Shown in pieces: positions 9,384-17,817 of a stretch of 64,000 bases of DNA. Source of the DNA: JAPLIS01 sp963719415 (GTDB lineage Bacteria; Babelota; Babeliae; Babelales; Vermiphilaceae). The notes beneath the pieces are model-generated. The model ran no database searches. It saw nothing but the letters and a program-made list of their open reading frames with translations, and was not told the DNA's origin. The DNA lies in NCBI GenBank assembly GCA_963719415.1, contig OY970383.1, positions 1,240,001 through 1,304,000 of the forward strand. Direction: 5' to 3'. The position numbers were made by a program, and so were the translations under genes. How positions within the stretch are numbered: the stretch's first letter is position 1; every line of letters starts with the position of its first letter.

Positions 9384-10427
9384 ATGAGATTTTTTCCTGC
9401 ACGTAAGTTGTTTTCTATTTTTTCCAACGATATGGCAATTGATCTTGGTACGGCAAATACCGTTGTATATGCGAGAAATAAAGGTATAGTGCTTAATGAA
9501 CCCTCAGTTGTAGCCATTAAGTTGCATACAAAAGTGGTATTGGCAGCAGGTAAAAGCGCAAAAGAGATGCTTGGTAAAACGCCAGAAAATATTATCGCTT
9601 GTCGACCATTACGTGACGGAGTAATTGCAGATTTTGAATTAACAGAGAGTATGATTCGTTATTTTATTAGAACAATACATAATGATCGACGCACACTTAT
9701 CAGGCCACGCATGATTATTGGTGTACCATCTGGCATTACGCAAGTTGAAAAGCGAGCGGTGAAAGATTCAGCTATGCAGGCGGGAGCTCGAGAAGTGTAT
9801 ACCATAATAGAGCCTATGGCCGCAGCAATTGGCGCGGGGTTACCAGTGCAAGAACCTGTAGGGAATATGATTGTTGATATTGGTGGAGGAACTACTGAGG
9901 TTGCCATTATATCATTAAAGTCAGTTGTTTTTTGTAGATCAATTCGGGTCGGTGGCGATGAGATGGATCAAGCAATTGTGCAGTATGTTAAACGTAAATA
10001 TAATCTATTAATTGGTGAACGTACTGCTGAACAGATTAAAATAGAAATAGGATCAGCTTTAATAGATGTACATAGTAACATAGAGACTTTGCAAGTTAAG
10101 GGACGAGATTTAGTTACCGGTGTACCAAAAACAATTACGTTATCCGCTCCAGAAGTAAATGAATCATTGCTTGATACTATTGTGAGCATTGTTGATGTCG
10201 TACGGTTAGCGCTTGAAAATACACCGCCTGAATTATCGTCAGATCTGGTAGATAGAGGAATTGTTATGGCTGGTGGTGGTTCATTGTTACGTGGCCTTGA
10301 CCAATTGCTTGCCAAAGAGACCGGATTACCCGTAAGAGTTGCTGAAAATCCGCTATTTTGTGTAGTTAATGGAGCGGGTAAAGTGTTAGAAGAGATTGAT
10401 TTTTTCAGAGAAGCATTGATGGAATAA
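9384..10427 (+). CDS. mreB: Cell-shape actin homologue MreB
   Basis: The 347-residue protein is the usual MreB length and shows the actin/Hsp70 ATPase signatures: phosphate-1 (DLGTANTVVYARNKGIVLNE), phosphate-2 (VDIGGGTTEVAII) and the adenosine motif (MAGGGSLLRGLDQLL). MreB polymerises on the inner membrane and directs lateral peptidoglycan synthesis. GGGG precedes the ATG. The rsmA start follows the stop by 3 bases, so the two are probably co-transcribed. No mreC, mreD or rodA gene lies next to it, unlike the common mreBCD arrangement. Confidence 0.96.
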   Translation: MRFFPARKLFSIFSNDMAIDLGTANTVVYARNKGIVLNEPSVVAIKLHTKVVLAAGKSAKEMLGKTPENIIACRPLRDGVIADFELTESMIRYFIRTIHNDRRTLIRPRMIIGVPSGITQVEKRAVKDSAMQAGAREVYTIIEPMAAAIGAGLPVQEPVGNMIVDIGGGTTEVAIISLKSVVFCRSIRVGGDEMDQAIVQYVKRKYNLLIGERTAEQIKIEIGSALIDVHSNIETLQVKGRDLVTGVPKTITLSAPEVNESLLDTIVSIVDVVRLALENTPPELSSDLVDRGIVMAGGGSLLRGLDQLLAKETGLPVRVAENPLFCVVNGAGKVLEEIDFFREALME

Positions 10428-10430
10428 TTT

Positions 10431-11219
10431 GTGGCACATTTAAAAGGCATTCGATTAAAAAAAAAATATGGACAACACTTTTTACAGAAAGATTCTGTTG
10501 TTCATGCTATGTTAGATCAGGTAACATTAGATTCTCAGACCCGTGTATTAGAAATTGGTTGTGGCGAGGGTTTTTTGACGCGCCATATTTTGCAAAAACC
10601 GATAGCAAATCTTTTTGTTTTTGAGATTGATTCTGATTGGGCAACTCATATAAAATCTACTATACAGGATAAGCGATTAGAAGTATTTCAAGAAAACTTT
10701 TTAACAGCAGATTTACGTTTTTTAGAAACAGGTGTTCCCTATACTGTTTTAGCTAATCTTCCTTATCAGGTTACTTTTCCTATTTTGCAGCGCTTTAAAG
10801 ATCACCGAGAATATATCAAAGAAGGGGTGATCATGGTGCAAGAAGAAGTAGCGCAAAAAATCGCTAAAAAATCGGGTAAAGGGTATGGGTTTGTATCTAT
10901 CTATTTTCAATTCTATTTTGATTGGAAGTTATTAATTAAAGTATCTCCCGATGCATTTATTCCGCAGCCAAAAGTCGATTCTCGGCTTCTTTATTTTAAA
11001 CCACGAAAAAATAGACCGGAAATTATTGAACTAGAAAAATTTTGGCAGTTTATCAAAATATGCTTTAGGCAGCCGCGTAGGACGTTGCGTAACAATGTTT
11101 CTCAATCACATTATCCTATGAATCTGTTTCCAGAAGAGCTGCTTGCGCTTCGGGCCCAGCAGTTGGATATAAAGGATTTGATTGATTTATGGCACAAGAT
11201 ATATCAGCTTATTAAGTAG
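10431..11219 (+). CDS. rsmA: 16S rRNA dimethyladenosine transferase RsmA (KsgA)
   Basis: The enzyme uses S-adenosylmethionine to dimethylate two adjacent adenines near the 3' end of 16S rRNA, a late step of 30S maturation. The 262-residue product has the N-terminal KKKYGQHFLQ, SAM motif I (VLEIGCGEGFLTRHIL), the acidic motif II (VFEIDSDW) and the catalytic NLPY (ANLPYQVTFPIL). The C-terminal rRNA-binding lobe includes FRQPRRTLRNN. The start is GTG at 10431, 3 bases after mreB. A tandem repeat array begins about 20 bases after the stop. Confidence 0.95.
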   Translation: MAHLKGIRLKKKYGQHFLQKDSVVHAMLDQVTLDSQTRVLEIGCGEGFLTRHILQKPIANLFVFEIDSDWATHIKSTIQDKRLEVFQENFLTADLRFLETGVPYTVLANLPYQVTFPILQRFKDHREYIKEGVIMVQEEVAQKIAKKSGKGYGFVSIYFQFYFDWKLLIKVSPDAFIPQPKVDSRLLYFKPRKNRPEIIELEKFWQFIKICFRQPRRTLRNNVSQSHYPMNLFPEELLALRAQQLDIKDLIDLWHKIYQLIK

Positions 11220-11239
11220 GACTAGAGCAAAGCGCTGAA

Positions 11240-11550
11240 ATAACGGGGTCCCCGCCGAGTAGGTGGGGTAAAAATAACGGGTTCCTGCCAAGTAGGTGGG
11301 GTAAAAATAACGGGTTCCCTGCCAAGTAGGTGGGGTAAAAATAACGGGTTCCCTGCCAAGTAGGTGGGGTAAAAATAACGGGGTCCCTGCCGAGTAGGTG
11401 GGGTAAAAATAATGGGGTCCCTGCCGAGTAGGTGGGGTAAAAATAATGGGGTCCCTGCCGAGTAGGTGGGGTAAAAATAATGGATTCCCTGCCGAGTAGG
11501 TGGGGCAAAAATAACGGGGTCTCCGCCGAGTAGGTGGGGTAAAAATAACC
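11240..11550. repeat. Tandem array of nine 34-bp hairpin-forming repeats
   Basis: The block GAGTAGGTGGGG recurs at 11260, 11293, 11327, 11361, 11395, 11429, 11463, 11497 and 11531 (position of the T in TAGG). The spacing is 34 bases, with one unit of 33. Each unit contains CCCTGCC-GAGTA-GGTGGGG (or CCCCGCC), which can fold as a 7-bp stem (with G-T pairs) and 5-base loop, followed by TAAAAATAA. It is not CRISPR: there are no variable spacers. Its minus-strand open frames arise because the unit lacks stop codons. It lies between the convergent genes rsmA and the alpha/beta-hydrolase. A related single copy sits at 7971-7988. Confidence 0.95.
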
Positions 11551-11554
11551 CCAA

Positions 11555-11829
11555 ACAGACTAAACAGTATATAATTATAGTGCCCCGCAGGCCACTATAA
11601 TTAAGCTGTCAATAAGAGTAAGTTTGAAAAAATTTGGGGCCTCGTCGCCAGATGGGTAAAAGAAATGGATAATTTTTAAGATGCTCTGTAATACAGCTTT
11701 TTTTGTAAATTTGCCCCGTAAATTAAGATATGTTTGATTGTGGCTCCTCGGAGGGGCCCGCAAAAGAGAATTTTTAACGCGCTGTAAAAAGGAGTATCAA
11801 AACTATTTTTGCAATCTTTTATGTCGAGC
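11555..11829. other. Intergenic region with an 11-bp perfect stem-loop
   Basis: TAATTATAGTG (11572-11582) and CACTATAATTA (11593-11603) form a perfect 11-bp stem around a 10-base GC-rich loop. No T-run follows, so it is not a standard terminator. Around 11634-11665, GGGGCCTCGTCGCC...GGGTAAAAGAA resembles a degenerate unit of the adjacent 34-bp array. I see no convincing gene here. Confidence 0.6.
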
Positions 11830-13476
11830 TCACGTTAAGTATGATAGAGATTTTTGCAAGATCGATTGCGGAGCTAGTGCGACAGCTTTAACTCTACACC
11901 GTCTACCACAATTTTTCCCTTTTTTTGACCTATAGGTGCATTGGTATATTTTTTTTGATTCTTTAATTGCTTTTCTTATATTGTATTCATATTCTTGTCT
12001 CGTGTAATTTTGGGCAGCACATAAGGCAATTCTATTTTGTAAATCTTTTAATATATTGGTAGGTATAAAAGGAAGAATGAGTTTTAAAGCTTTGGTTTTC
12101 TGGTTTTTTATCAATATATATTCATCGTCGGGGCGTATATCCATAATGATATGTTCTGATCGATTACGTGCAAAATTATGTTTTTTTATATGAGACTGTG
12201 CGAGATTAGGGGACTGGTTAAAATTATGATATTCTTTTACGCTTTTTAGAATAAAAGGGAGTATGCTTATGGTAGGTAATGGATATAAGGGATAATGAGG
12301 ACGGTAAAATAATGGTGTCCAGCCAAACATCCATAATTCAGCATGTCCAGGAGAAGCATTTCTTAATAAAGATGAGTGACCTGAAACAATACCCCGTTTT
12401 TTTGGGTCAAATGTTCTTGGTTGATGGGTATGTTTTTTTCTTTGTTTTTTATGCCGCATGATTTTTAATTGAATTTGTGTCAATTTTTTAGGCAGCGTAA
12501 AGCAATTATAGGGAATAAAGGTACGACCGGATAGAAAGCGTTTCCAGGAAAAAAAATCAATTTTTTGTACTCGATCAGAATAAGAGTAAATATTATATAC
12601 TTTTTTAAAGATAGGGTCATTGATCATATAATCGGTATCATGTTGAATTGGCGTTCCAATTAAGATGAGTTCGTCTATAGAGAGAGGCGAAGTGGGGTAT
12701 AGATCTTGATGAATGGCGCCAAGATTTAATGCAACATTGCCACCGTGGCTATATCCTATGAGGCGAATGCGTATATCTTTATTTTTATAGGTGTTTTTTA
12801 ATCGTTGAACTTCTTGATCTAAGAGTTCAAATAATTTTTTTGCATCTTCATAGCGTCCACTCGGGCTTAAAAGGCCTGACCAGCCAAAAAGATAATAGCG
12901 ATGAGCTGCCTTTTCATCACCAGCTAATTTTTGCATCTGTTCAAAGGCATAGGCCATTGCAAGTGAACTATTGTTGGTTGCGTTGTGAGGCTGACGTGTG
13001 TCTACATAATGAAGGCCGATGGGTCCCATGGCCTGATTCTTATAGAAAAATTCATTTTCACGGATAAGGCTTACTGATTTTTCATAATAAGTTCCTTTTA
13101 TGTCATCACGCATAAAACGCATAAAATTATTAAATGAAAGATAGGGTTGAATGCTAACAATACCGTGCACAAAAACAGTTAACCAGAGCGGATCTTCGTC
13201 GTTATTATAATCATATGTTTCAAAAGAGAGACAGCTATTTTTGGGGGAAGTCGGGGTGGTTGGTGAAATAGCAGGATTATAGGTTTGGCTTGTAGAACTG
13301 GTAGCAGGGCATAGGGCAGGACAGGTGTCAGGAGAAAGAGCAGGAGAATGGGCAGCATTGTTCGATATATCTGATTTTATCAGAGTATGAGCTAATATAA
13401 GTCCAATTAATAGTGCATAGGTAAGCTTGGTCATGGTGGTAAACTTAGTGATAAACTTATTTTTAGGTCTTTTCAT
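11830..13476 (-). CDS. Exported alpha/beta-hydrolase (lipase-like)
   Basis: The 548-residue product has a signal peptide or anchor (about residues 15-33), a Pro/Ser/Thr-rich spacer (40-80) and an alpha/beta-hydrolase core. The oxyanion region is FVHG (102-105) and the nucleophile elbow GYSHGG has Ser243. Candidate acid and base residues are in SYSDRV and a later SGHSS or SPGHAE. Lipases and esterases of this fold hydrolyse ester bonds; the substrate is unknown. AAGGA precedes the ATG by 7 bases. The C-terminus is a long region ending in a basic, Cys-containing tail (KGKNCGRRCRVK), unusual for a lipase. It is convergent with the repeat array and divergent from the deacetylase-fold gene. Confidence 0.7.
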   Translation of the reverse strand: MKRPKNKFITKFTTMTKLTYALLIGLILAHTLIKSDISNNAAHSPALSPDTCPALCPATSSTSQTYNPAISPTTPTSPKNSCLSFETYDYNNDEDPLWLTVFVHGIVSIQPYLSFNNFMRFMRDDIKGTYYEKSVSLIRENEFFYKNQAMGPIGLHYVDTRQPHNATNNSSLAMAYAFEQMQKLAGDEKAAHRYYLFGWSGLLSPSGRYEDAKKLFELLDQEVQRLKNTYKNKDIRIRLIGYSHGGNVALNLGAIHQDLYPTSPLSIDELILIGTPIQHDTDYMINDPIFKKVYNIYSYSDRVQKIDFFSWKRFLSGRTFIPYNCFTLPKKLTQIQLKIMRHKKQRKKHTHQPRTFDPKKRGIVSGHSSLLRNASPGHAELWMFGWTPLFYRPHYPLYPLPTISILPFILKSVKEYHNFNQSPNLAQSHIKKHNFARNRSEHIIMDIRPDDEYILIKNQKTKALKLILPFIPTNILKDLQNRIALCAAQNYTRQEYEYNIRKAIKESKKIYQCTYRSKKGKNCGRRCRVKAVALAPQSILQKSLSYLT

Positions 13477-13659
13477 ATCTATTCCTTAATCAACAGCACT
13501 TATTCTAATACACAAATGGTAAAAACAAAAGATGTAAGCCGTAAAAATAGAGGCCGCATGCAGATTGTTTAGCTTTTTATTTGTATATTTTGAATTCAGA
13601 TTTATTGTACCAAATTTTGATTAAAAATTACAAGCTGAATATTTTGTTTGGCAAAAAGA

Positions 13660-13689
13660 TTGAAAATTTCGCAATTTATGTTCTATAAT
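13660..13689 (+). promoter_or_regulatory. Candidate sigma-70 promoter for the deacetylase-fold gene
   Basis: TTGAAA (13660-13665) and TATAAT (13684-13689) are 18 bases apart, close to consensus. They lie in the 330-base divergent gap 13477-13806, about 110 bases before the gene at 13807. The rest of that gap shows nothing else convincing. Called by eye. Confidence 0.5.
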
Positions 13690-13806
13690 AGGTTATAGTA
13701 GAGCGGTAAGAATAGAATTCGAATAATAAAAATAGCGCAGTCGGGCTTATTTGCAGAGATAATTATGGGTTTGGAATAATGGAGTCATAATAATGGGATA
13801 ATAATT

Positions 13807-14907
13807 ATGCATAAAAAATATTGGGGATTATATTCTCGATCAATAGTAAAAATATGCGCTTTATTTTTATTTGTTGGATGCAGTACGTATATTCATGTTT
13901 TTTCATGGCCTAAGCTCAGAAAGCAAAAGCGTATCAAAGAATTGCCTAAATTACCTATTATCTATCGTTCAGACTACACAATCTCTCTTTTTGGAGGCGT
14001 AGAAAGCTGGATGCATCTCTTTGATGGCTATAAGTATAAGAAAATAGCATCACATTTAAAAAAAGTTTTTTCACTTTCTGATGCACAATTGTATAAACCA
14101 GATATGGTTTCTGATATTGATTTACTCAAAGTACATACTGCTGAGTATCTTGATTCTCTCAAAAGCTCATCTACAATAGCTCACATAGCAGAGGTTAGTT
14201 TTTTAAACTGGTTTCCCCATAGCTATCTACAGCGAAATGTTTTGAGTCCCATGCGATATGCTACTCAAGGGACTATAGATGCCGTTGAGCTTGCGTTGCA
14301 AAAAGGGATAGCGTTCAATCTTTCAGGAGGATACCACCATGCTCGGTATGAGCGACAGTTTGGCGGTTTTTGCTTTTTTGCCGATATTCCCCTTGCCATA
14401 CTAAAAGCAAGAGAGAAATATCCAGATCTTGGGAATGTTTTAGTGGTGGATCTTGATGCTCATCGTGGTAATGGCGTTGCTCAAGTTCGTGATTATCTAC
14501 AAGATAAGAAGACTTTTATATTTGATATGTATAGCGCGAGTAATTATCCTGGCGATTTAGACTTGAAATTTAAATATAGAGATGATCGATATATCCCTCT
14601 CAGAGACTTTATTGATACAGAAGAATATCTAACAATATTAAAAAATAATCTTATACCAATGGTCGATATAATAAAGCCCGACTTAATTATCTATAATGCC
14701 GGATCAGATCCTTATGAGGGGGACGCTTTGGGGCGTATGAAAATGAGCGCTAAAGGGATAATAGAACGAGATGCTCATGTTTTCTCTGTTGCCCGAGCTT
14801 TAAATATACCTATTGCGATGGTTTTATCTGGTGGCTATAGTAAAGATTCAGCAGCTATTGTAGCTGATTCGATCGAGAATCTGATGCGTACTTATATAAA
14901 AAAATAA
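13807..14907 (+). CDS. Histone deacetylase superfamily protein with export/lipoprotein signal
   Basis: The 366-residue protein has the arginase/deacetylase fold with the full zinc-hydrolase set: tandem His177-His178 (GGYHHAR), zinc ligands Asp217 and His219 (DLDAHRGNG) and Asp301 (GSDPYEGD), and the transition-state Tyr344 (LSGGY). DLDAHxGNG resembles class IV (HDAC11-like) and bacterial acetoin-utilisation/polyamine deacetylase relatives. The enzyme class removes acyl groups from lysine side chains or amines. It starts with a basic n-region and a hydrophobic stretch ending in FVGC (Cys25), a plausible lipoprotein cleavage site. Most bacterial members are cytoplasmic, so export would be unusual. 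The substrate is unknown; host protein or polyamine deacetylation is speculation. Confidence 0.85.
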   Translation: MHKKYWGLYSRSIVKICALFLFVGCSTYIHVFSWPKLRKQKRIKELPKLPIIYRSDYTISLFGGVESWMHLFDGYKYKKIASHLKKVFSLSDAQLYKPDMVSDIDLLKVHTAEYLDSLKSSSTIAHIAEVSFLNWFPHSYLQRNVLSPMRYATQGTIDAVELALQKGIAFNLSGGYHHARYERQFGGFCFFADIPLAILKAREKYPDLGNVLVVDLDAHRGNGVAQVRDYLQDKKTFIFDMYSASNYPGDLDLKFKYRDDRYIPLRDFIDTEEYLTILKNNLIPMVDIIKPDLIIYNAGSDPYEGDALGRMKMSAKGIIERDAHVFSVARALNIPIAMVLSGGYSKDSAAIVADSIENLMRTYIKK

Positions 14908-14943
14908 TTTTTGTAAGGAGCAAAAAAGAGGTAAAAGGTGAGT

Positions 14944-15462
14944 TTACTTTTTTTCTTCGTTCGAAGATTTTTCCTTTGGTAGAATGTCGAAAGCGCCAGC
15001 GATTGCTCCTAGGGGTGCTAGTTGTATTGCCCAAGGCACTCCTATCATTACTCCTCCTATTTTTTTTCCGGCTATTCCTCCCAATATTCCTCCTCCTGCT
15101 ATACAGATAGTCGTTATTCCTTCTGTAGTATCTTGTGGTTTTATCAGGTATGCTCCTGCTGCTCCTATAATTATTCCTACGAATGTTCCTATTGATTCAC
15201 CTAAAAAATTTCCTATTTTAAATCCTATTTTAGCTCCTCTTACTGTTCCGGCTACAGTTCGGCTTACTATGCCTCTTTTGTTGTTTTTAGGGCTAGAGTC
15301 GTTTTTGGGAGTGGAATCAAGAAGAGGGTTATCAAAAACAACAGAAGTAGAATCAATACGGTTAGGGTTGAGTGGTAGTAGATTGCAAAAATTAACAGAA
15401 GAGATAAACAGTAAAGTAAAAATAGCTGATGTTATAATTTTTTTGTATATGCTTAATTTCAT
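14944..15462 (-). CDS. Glycine-zipper membrane protein
   Basis: This 172-residue protein starts with a signal peptide (MKLSIYKKIITSAIFTLLFISSVNF) that contains Cys26. Two glycine-zipper hydrophobic segments follow, with spaced Gly residues (GAKIGFKIGNFLGESIGTFVG and GGGILGGIAGKKIGGVMIG). Such segments pack tightly in membranes and occur in Gram-negative outer-membrane and stress lipoproteins and in some pore-formers. The protein ends in a charged Lys/Glu tail. Similar proteins are at 17149-17526 and 25957-26526, so it belongs to a local family. It is convergent with the deacetylase-fold gene. The function is unknown. Confidence 0.65.
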   Translation of the reverse strand: MKLSIYKKIITSAIFTLLFISSVNFCNLLPLNPNRIDSTSVVFDNPLLDSTPKNDSSPKNNKRGIVSRTVAGTVRGAKIGFKIGNFLGESIGTFVGIIIGAAGAYLIKPQDTTEGITTICIAGGGILGGIAGKKIGGVMIGVPWAIQLAPLGAIAGAFDILPKEKSSNEEKK

Positions 15463-15672
15463 AATGATACTCTCTGCGTGGTAAATAGTAAGTATATTGA
15501 TAAATAAGTATACATAATTTTTTTTAAAAATTTAGATAATTTTTGTACACAGTTTATCATATATAAAGGTGAAAAACTATCGTAAGCGTGTTTTTTCTTT
15601 ATTGTAATTTTTATAGTAAATATTTTATCATGATACAAACTAAGATAAATTTATTGAGAAAGGTGAATATAT

Positions 15673-16344
15673 ATGTTTGGTCAAATAAGAGAATTTATTT
15701 CATTTTTTTTTAACCTGCATCGTGTTTTTTGGCAAACATTACGTGGAGCATGGCGAATTTCCTCGATTCCAAGACCTATTGTTACTATTTTTGGTGGTGC
15801 CAATCTAGCGAGCAGTTCTCCCTATGTTGAACAGATACAGATGCTTGCAGAAAGGTTTACCGATAATCATATTTCTGTATTGACTGGTGGAGGCCAAGGT
15901 GTGATGAAGGCGGCCAATCTTGGTGCAAGTCGTACTCAAAAAGGAAAAGGAAGAAGTATAGGAATAGGGGTTAAAGCATTTGGAGATCAACGTAATATCT
16001 ATGTTCAGGATTATTTTGAATTAGATTATTTTTTTGCACGAAAAATGCTTCTTATGAATTATTCTCAGGCGTTTATTATTTTTCCCGGAGGATTTGGGAC
16101 TCTTGATGAATTGACTGAAGTTTTTATGCTTATTAAAACAAAACATTTGGATCAGTTACCTGTCGTTTTAATTGGTACGAAATATTGGAATCATTTTTTT
16201 GAATGGCTTAGACGGGAATCTATGGCTGAGGGTTTGATTAGCGAAGAAGATTTGGATTTTTTTGTGTTAACGGATGATCTTGATAAGGCATTCTGTGCTA
16301 TAAAAGATGCTTGTCCATTGTCGCCACCGCCGGTATCAAAATAA
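15673..16344 (+). CDS. LOG-family protein (nucleotide phosphoribohydrolase-like), copy 1
   Basis: The 223-residue protein has the Rossmann-like LOG fold: IVTIFGGANL near residue 40, TGGGQGVMKAAN (71-82), FARKMLL, and the signature PGGFGTLDE (138-146). LOG enzymes cleave the N-glycosidic bond of nucleoside 5'-monophosphates; some activate cytokinins, others act on AMP-like nucleotides. This copy has Gln and Lys where the downstream copy has the commoner Pro and Glu (GGGPGVMEAA), which might alter activity. AAAGG precedes the ATG. The second copy starts 24 bases after the stop, so they look co-transcribed. Confidence 0.85.
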   Translation: MFGQIREFISFFFNLHRVFWQTLRGAWRISSIPRPIVTIFGGANLASSSPYVEQIQMLAERFTDNHISVLTGGGQGVMKAANLGASRTQKGKGRSIGIGVKAFGDQRNIYVQDYFELDYFFARKMLLMNYSQAFIIFPGGFGTLDELTEVFMLIKTKHLDQLPVVLIGTKYWNHFFEWLRRESMAEGLISEEDLDFFVLTDDLDKAFCAIKDACPLSPPPVSK

Positions 16345-16368
16345 AGTTATTTAGAAAGGCGAATATAT

Positions 16369-17040
16369 ATGTTTGATAAAATAAGAAAATTTATTTCGTT
16401 TTTTTTTGAATTACATCGTGTTCTTTGGCAAATATTATATGGGGCATGGAAAATTTCATCGATTCCTAGGCCGATAGTCACTATTTTTGGTGGTTCTAAT
16501 TTAGCAAAAAATTCTGTATATGTTAAACAGATACAGATACTAGCCCAACGATTTACCGATGATAATATTTCTGTATTAACGGGGGGTGGTCCTGGCGTAA
16601 TGGAAGCTGCTAATTGTGGCGCAAGGCTCACCAAAAAAGGAAAAGGAAGAAGTATAGGAATAGGAGTTAAAACGCTTGGAGAAACACGCAATACCTGTGT
16701 ACAAGATTATTTTGAGTTAGATTATCTTTTTGCACGAAAAATGCTTCTCATGAATTATTCTCAAGCTTTTATTATTTTTCCCGGAGGATTTGGAACTTTG
16801 GATGAATTAACTGAAGCTTTTACCCTTATTAAAATAAAAAGTTTGAATCAGTTACCCGTTGTTTTGGTGGGTACAGAATATTGGAATCTCTTTTTTGAAT
16901 GGCTTAGAAAAGGACCGGTAGCCCATGGATTGATTGATGAAAAAGATTTAGATTTTTTTATAGTAACTGATGATCTTGATAAAGCGTTTTGTTCTATAAA
17001 AGATGTTTGTCCACTGCCATCATCGTCGAAAAAAAAATAG
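16369..17040 (+). CDS. LOG-family protein, copy 2
   Basis: This is a tandem duplicate of the preceding gene, also 223 residues and alignable without gaps along nearly the whole length. It keeps the canonical TGGGPGVMEAAN loop and PGGFGTLDELTEA. The ribosome binding region is almost the same as in copy 1 (AAAGGCGAATATAT before ATG). The first 38 residues, with a run of Phe and several aromatic residues, are conserved between copies; they resemble an extension found in longer LOG proteins. Copy 1 is the more altered at the active-site loop, so copy 2 may be the functional one. Confidence 0.87.
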   Translation: MFDKIRKFISFFFELHRVLWQILYGAWKISSIPRPIVTIFGGSNLAKNSVYVKQIQILAQRFTDDNISVLTGGGPGVMEAANCGARLTKKGKGRSIGIGVKTLGETRNTCVQDYFELDYLFARKMLLMNYSQAFIIFPGGFGTLDELTEAFTLIKIKSLNQLPVVLVGTEYWNLFFEWLRKGPVAHGLIDEKDLDFFIVTDDLDKAFCSIKDVCPLPSSSKKK

Positions 17041-17148
17041 TATTATGCCGACTTAATTTTTACACACACTGCTATTCTGGTATAGGTATTCCCAGAAAAT
17101 ATACTTGCTTTTCGGGTAAAGCAGTGAAGGATGGAAGATCGGATTAGT

Positions 17149-17526
17149 CTAGGGCAGTATTTTTATTTTTTCTTTTGTAGTTTCTGCTTCTGCTTCGGTA
17201 GATTCTTCCAATCTAAATGCTGCTATCATTAATCCTACTGCGAGTCCCATTACTCCTCCGAATACTCCTCCTAATAATCCTCCTGTTGCCATGTTGAATA
17301 TTTTTATAGATGGCTTTTCTGTCTCTGTTGTTGTTTGTGATTCTATGATTGCTCCTAGCACTGCTCCTATTGTTATTCCGACTATAGTACCACTTTTTAC
17401 CATTCTGTGTCTCATTTTAACTTGATCGGCGCTAAGAGGTTGTTGGTTACAAAAACTAATAGAAGAGATGCATAAGAGAGTAAAAATCATTGATAATATA
17501 ATTCGTGCGTGTGAGGGAAATTTCAT
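17149..17526 (-). CDS. Small glycine-zipper membrane protein
   Basis: The 125-residue product has a signal peptide ending near SSISFCNQQPLS, which resembles the same region of the protein at 14944-15462 (SSVNFCNLLPLN). Two glycine-rich hydrophobic helices follow (GTIVGITIGAVLGAII and GGLLGGVFGGVMGLAVGLM), then a Glu/Lys/Thr-rich tail. It is a shorter member of the same local family and may be a lipoprotein through the Cys in SFC. It lies downstream of and convergent with the LOG pair. Function unknown. Confidence 0.6.
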   Translation of the reverse strand: MKFPSHARIILSMIFTLLCISSISFCNQQPLSADQVKMRHRMVKSGTIVGITIGAVLGAIIESQTTTETEKPSIKIFNMATGGLLGGVFGGVMGLAVGLMIAAFRLEESTEAEAETTKEKIKILP

Positions 17527-17672
17527 AAAATTTTTTTCGATAGTTAAAGTTATTTAATTATTGAGTAGGTACAATTTTTTATACATTTCGCTATTCCTAC
17601 AATTAACCCATTATCCACTAACTTATTGAGCCCCACAATAGAGCCTATGATCCTAAAATCACCGAAAGAGTG

Positions 17673-17738
17673 TCAACCAATTTCTTTATAGTTATCGACA
17701 CCTATAGGCATTGAAGGGTAGGAGGGATTGCGAGACAT
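17673..17738 (-). pseudogene. 5' remnant of an AAA-ATPase/PD-(D/E)XK gene
   Basis: On the minus strand, an ATG at 17738 opens a 21-codon frame whose residues include YPSMPIGVDNYKEI, ending in TGA at 17673. This is nearly the same as the first residues of the two intact genes at 31114-32832 and 34589-36286 (YPSIPIGVDDYKEI and YPSIPIGVDDYKKL). The ribosome binding site (TGGAGAACGAT) before the ATG is also conserved. Nothing of the rest of the gene is recognisable in the gap 17527-17817. It marks a former third copy, or a fragment moved here. Confidence 0.75.
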
Positions 17739-17817
17739 ATCGTTCTCCAGATAATAATTTTTTATACACGTATTATTCTTATATCATAGATGTAATAAGT
17801 TAATAGGGTTAAGCATA

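Noticed and set aside
11240..11550. CRISPR array
   Set aside because: The whole 34-bp unit repeats without variable spacers and no cas genes are present.
11212..11554. Two overlapping minus-strand open frames across the 34-bp array (98 and 110 codons)
   Set aside because: The repeat unit simply lacks stop codons on that strand and 34 is not a multiple of 3, so all frames stay open. No ribosome binding site or sensible protein.
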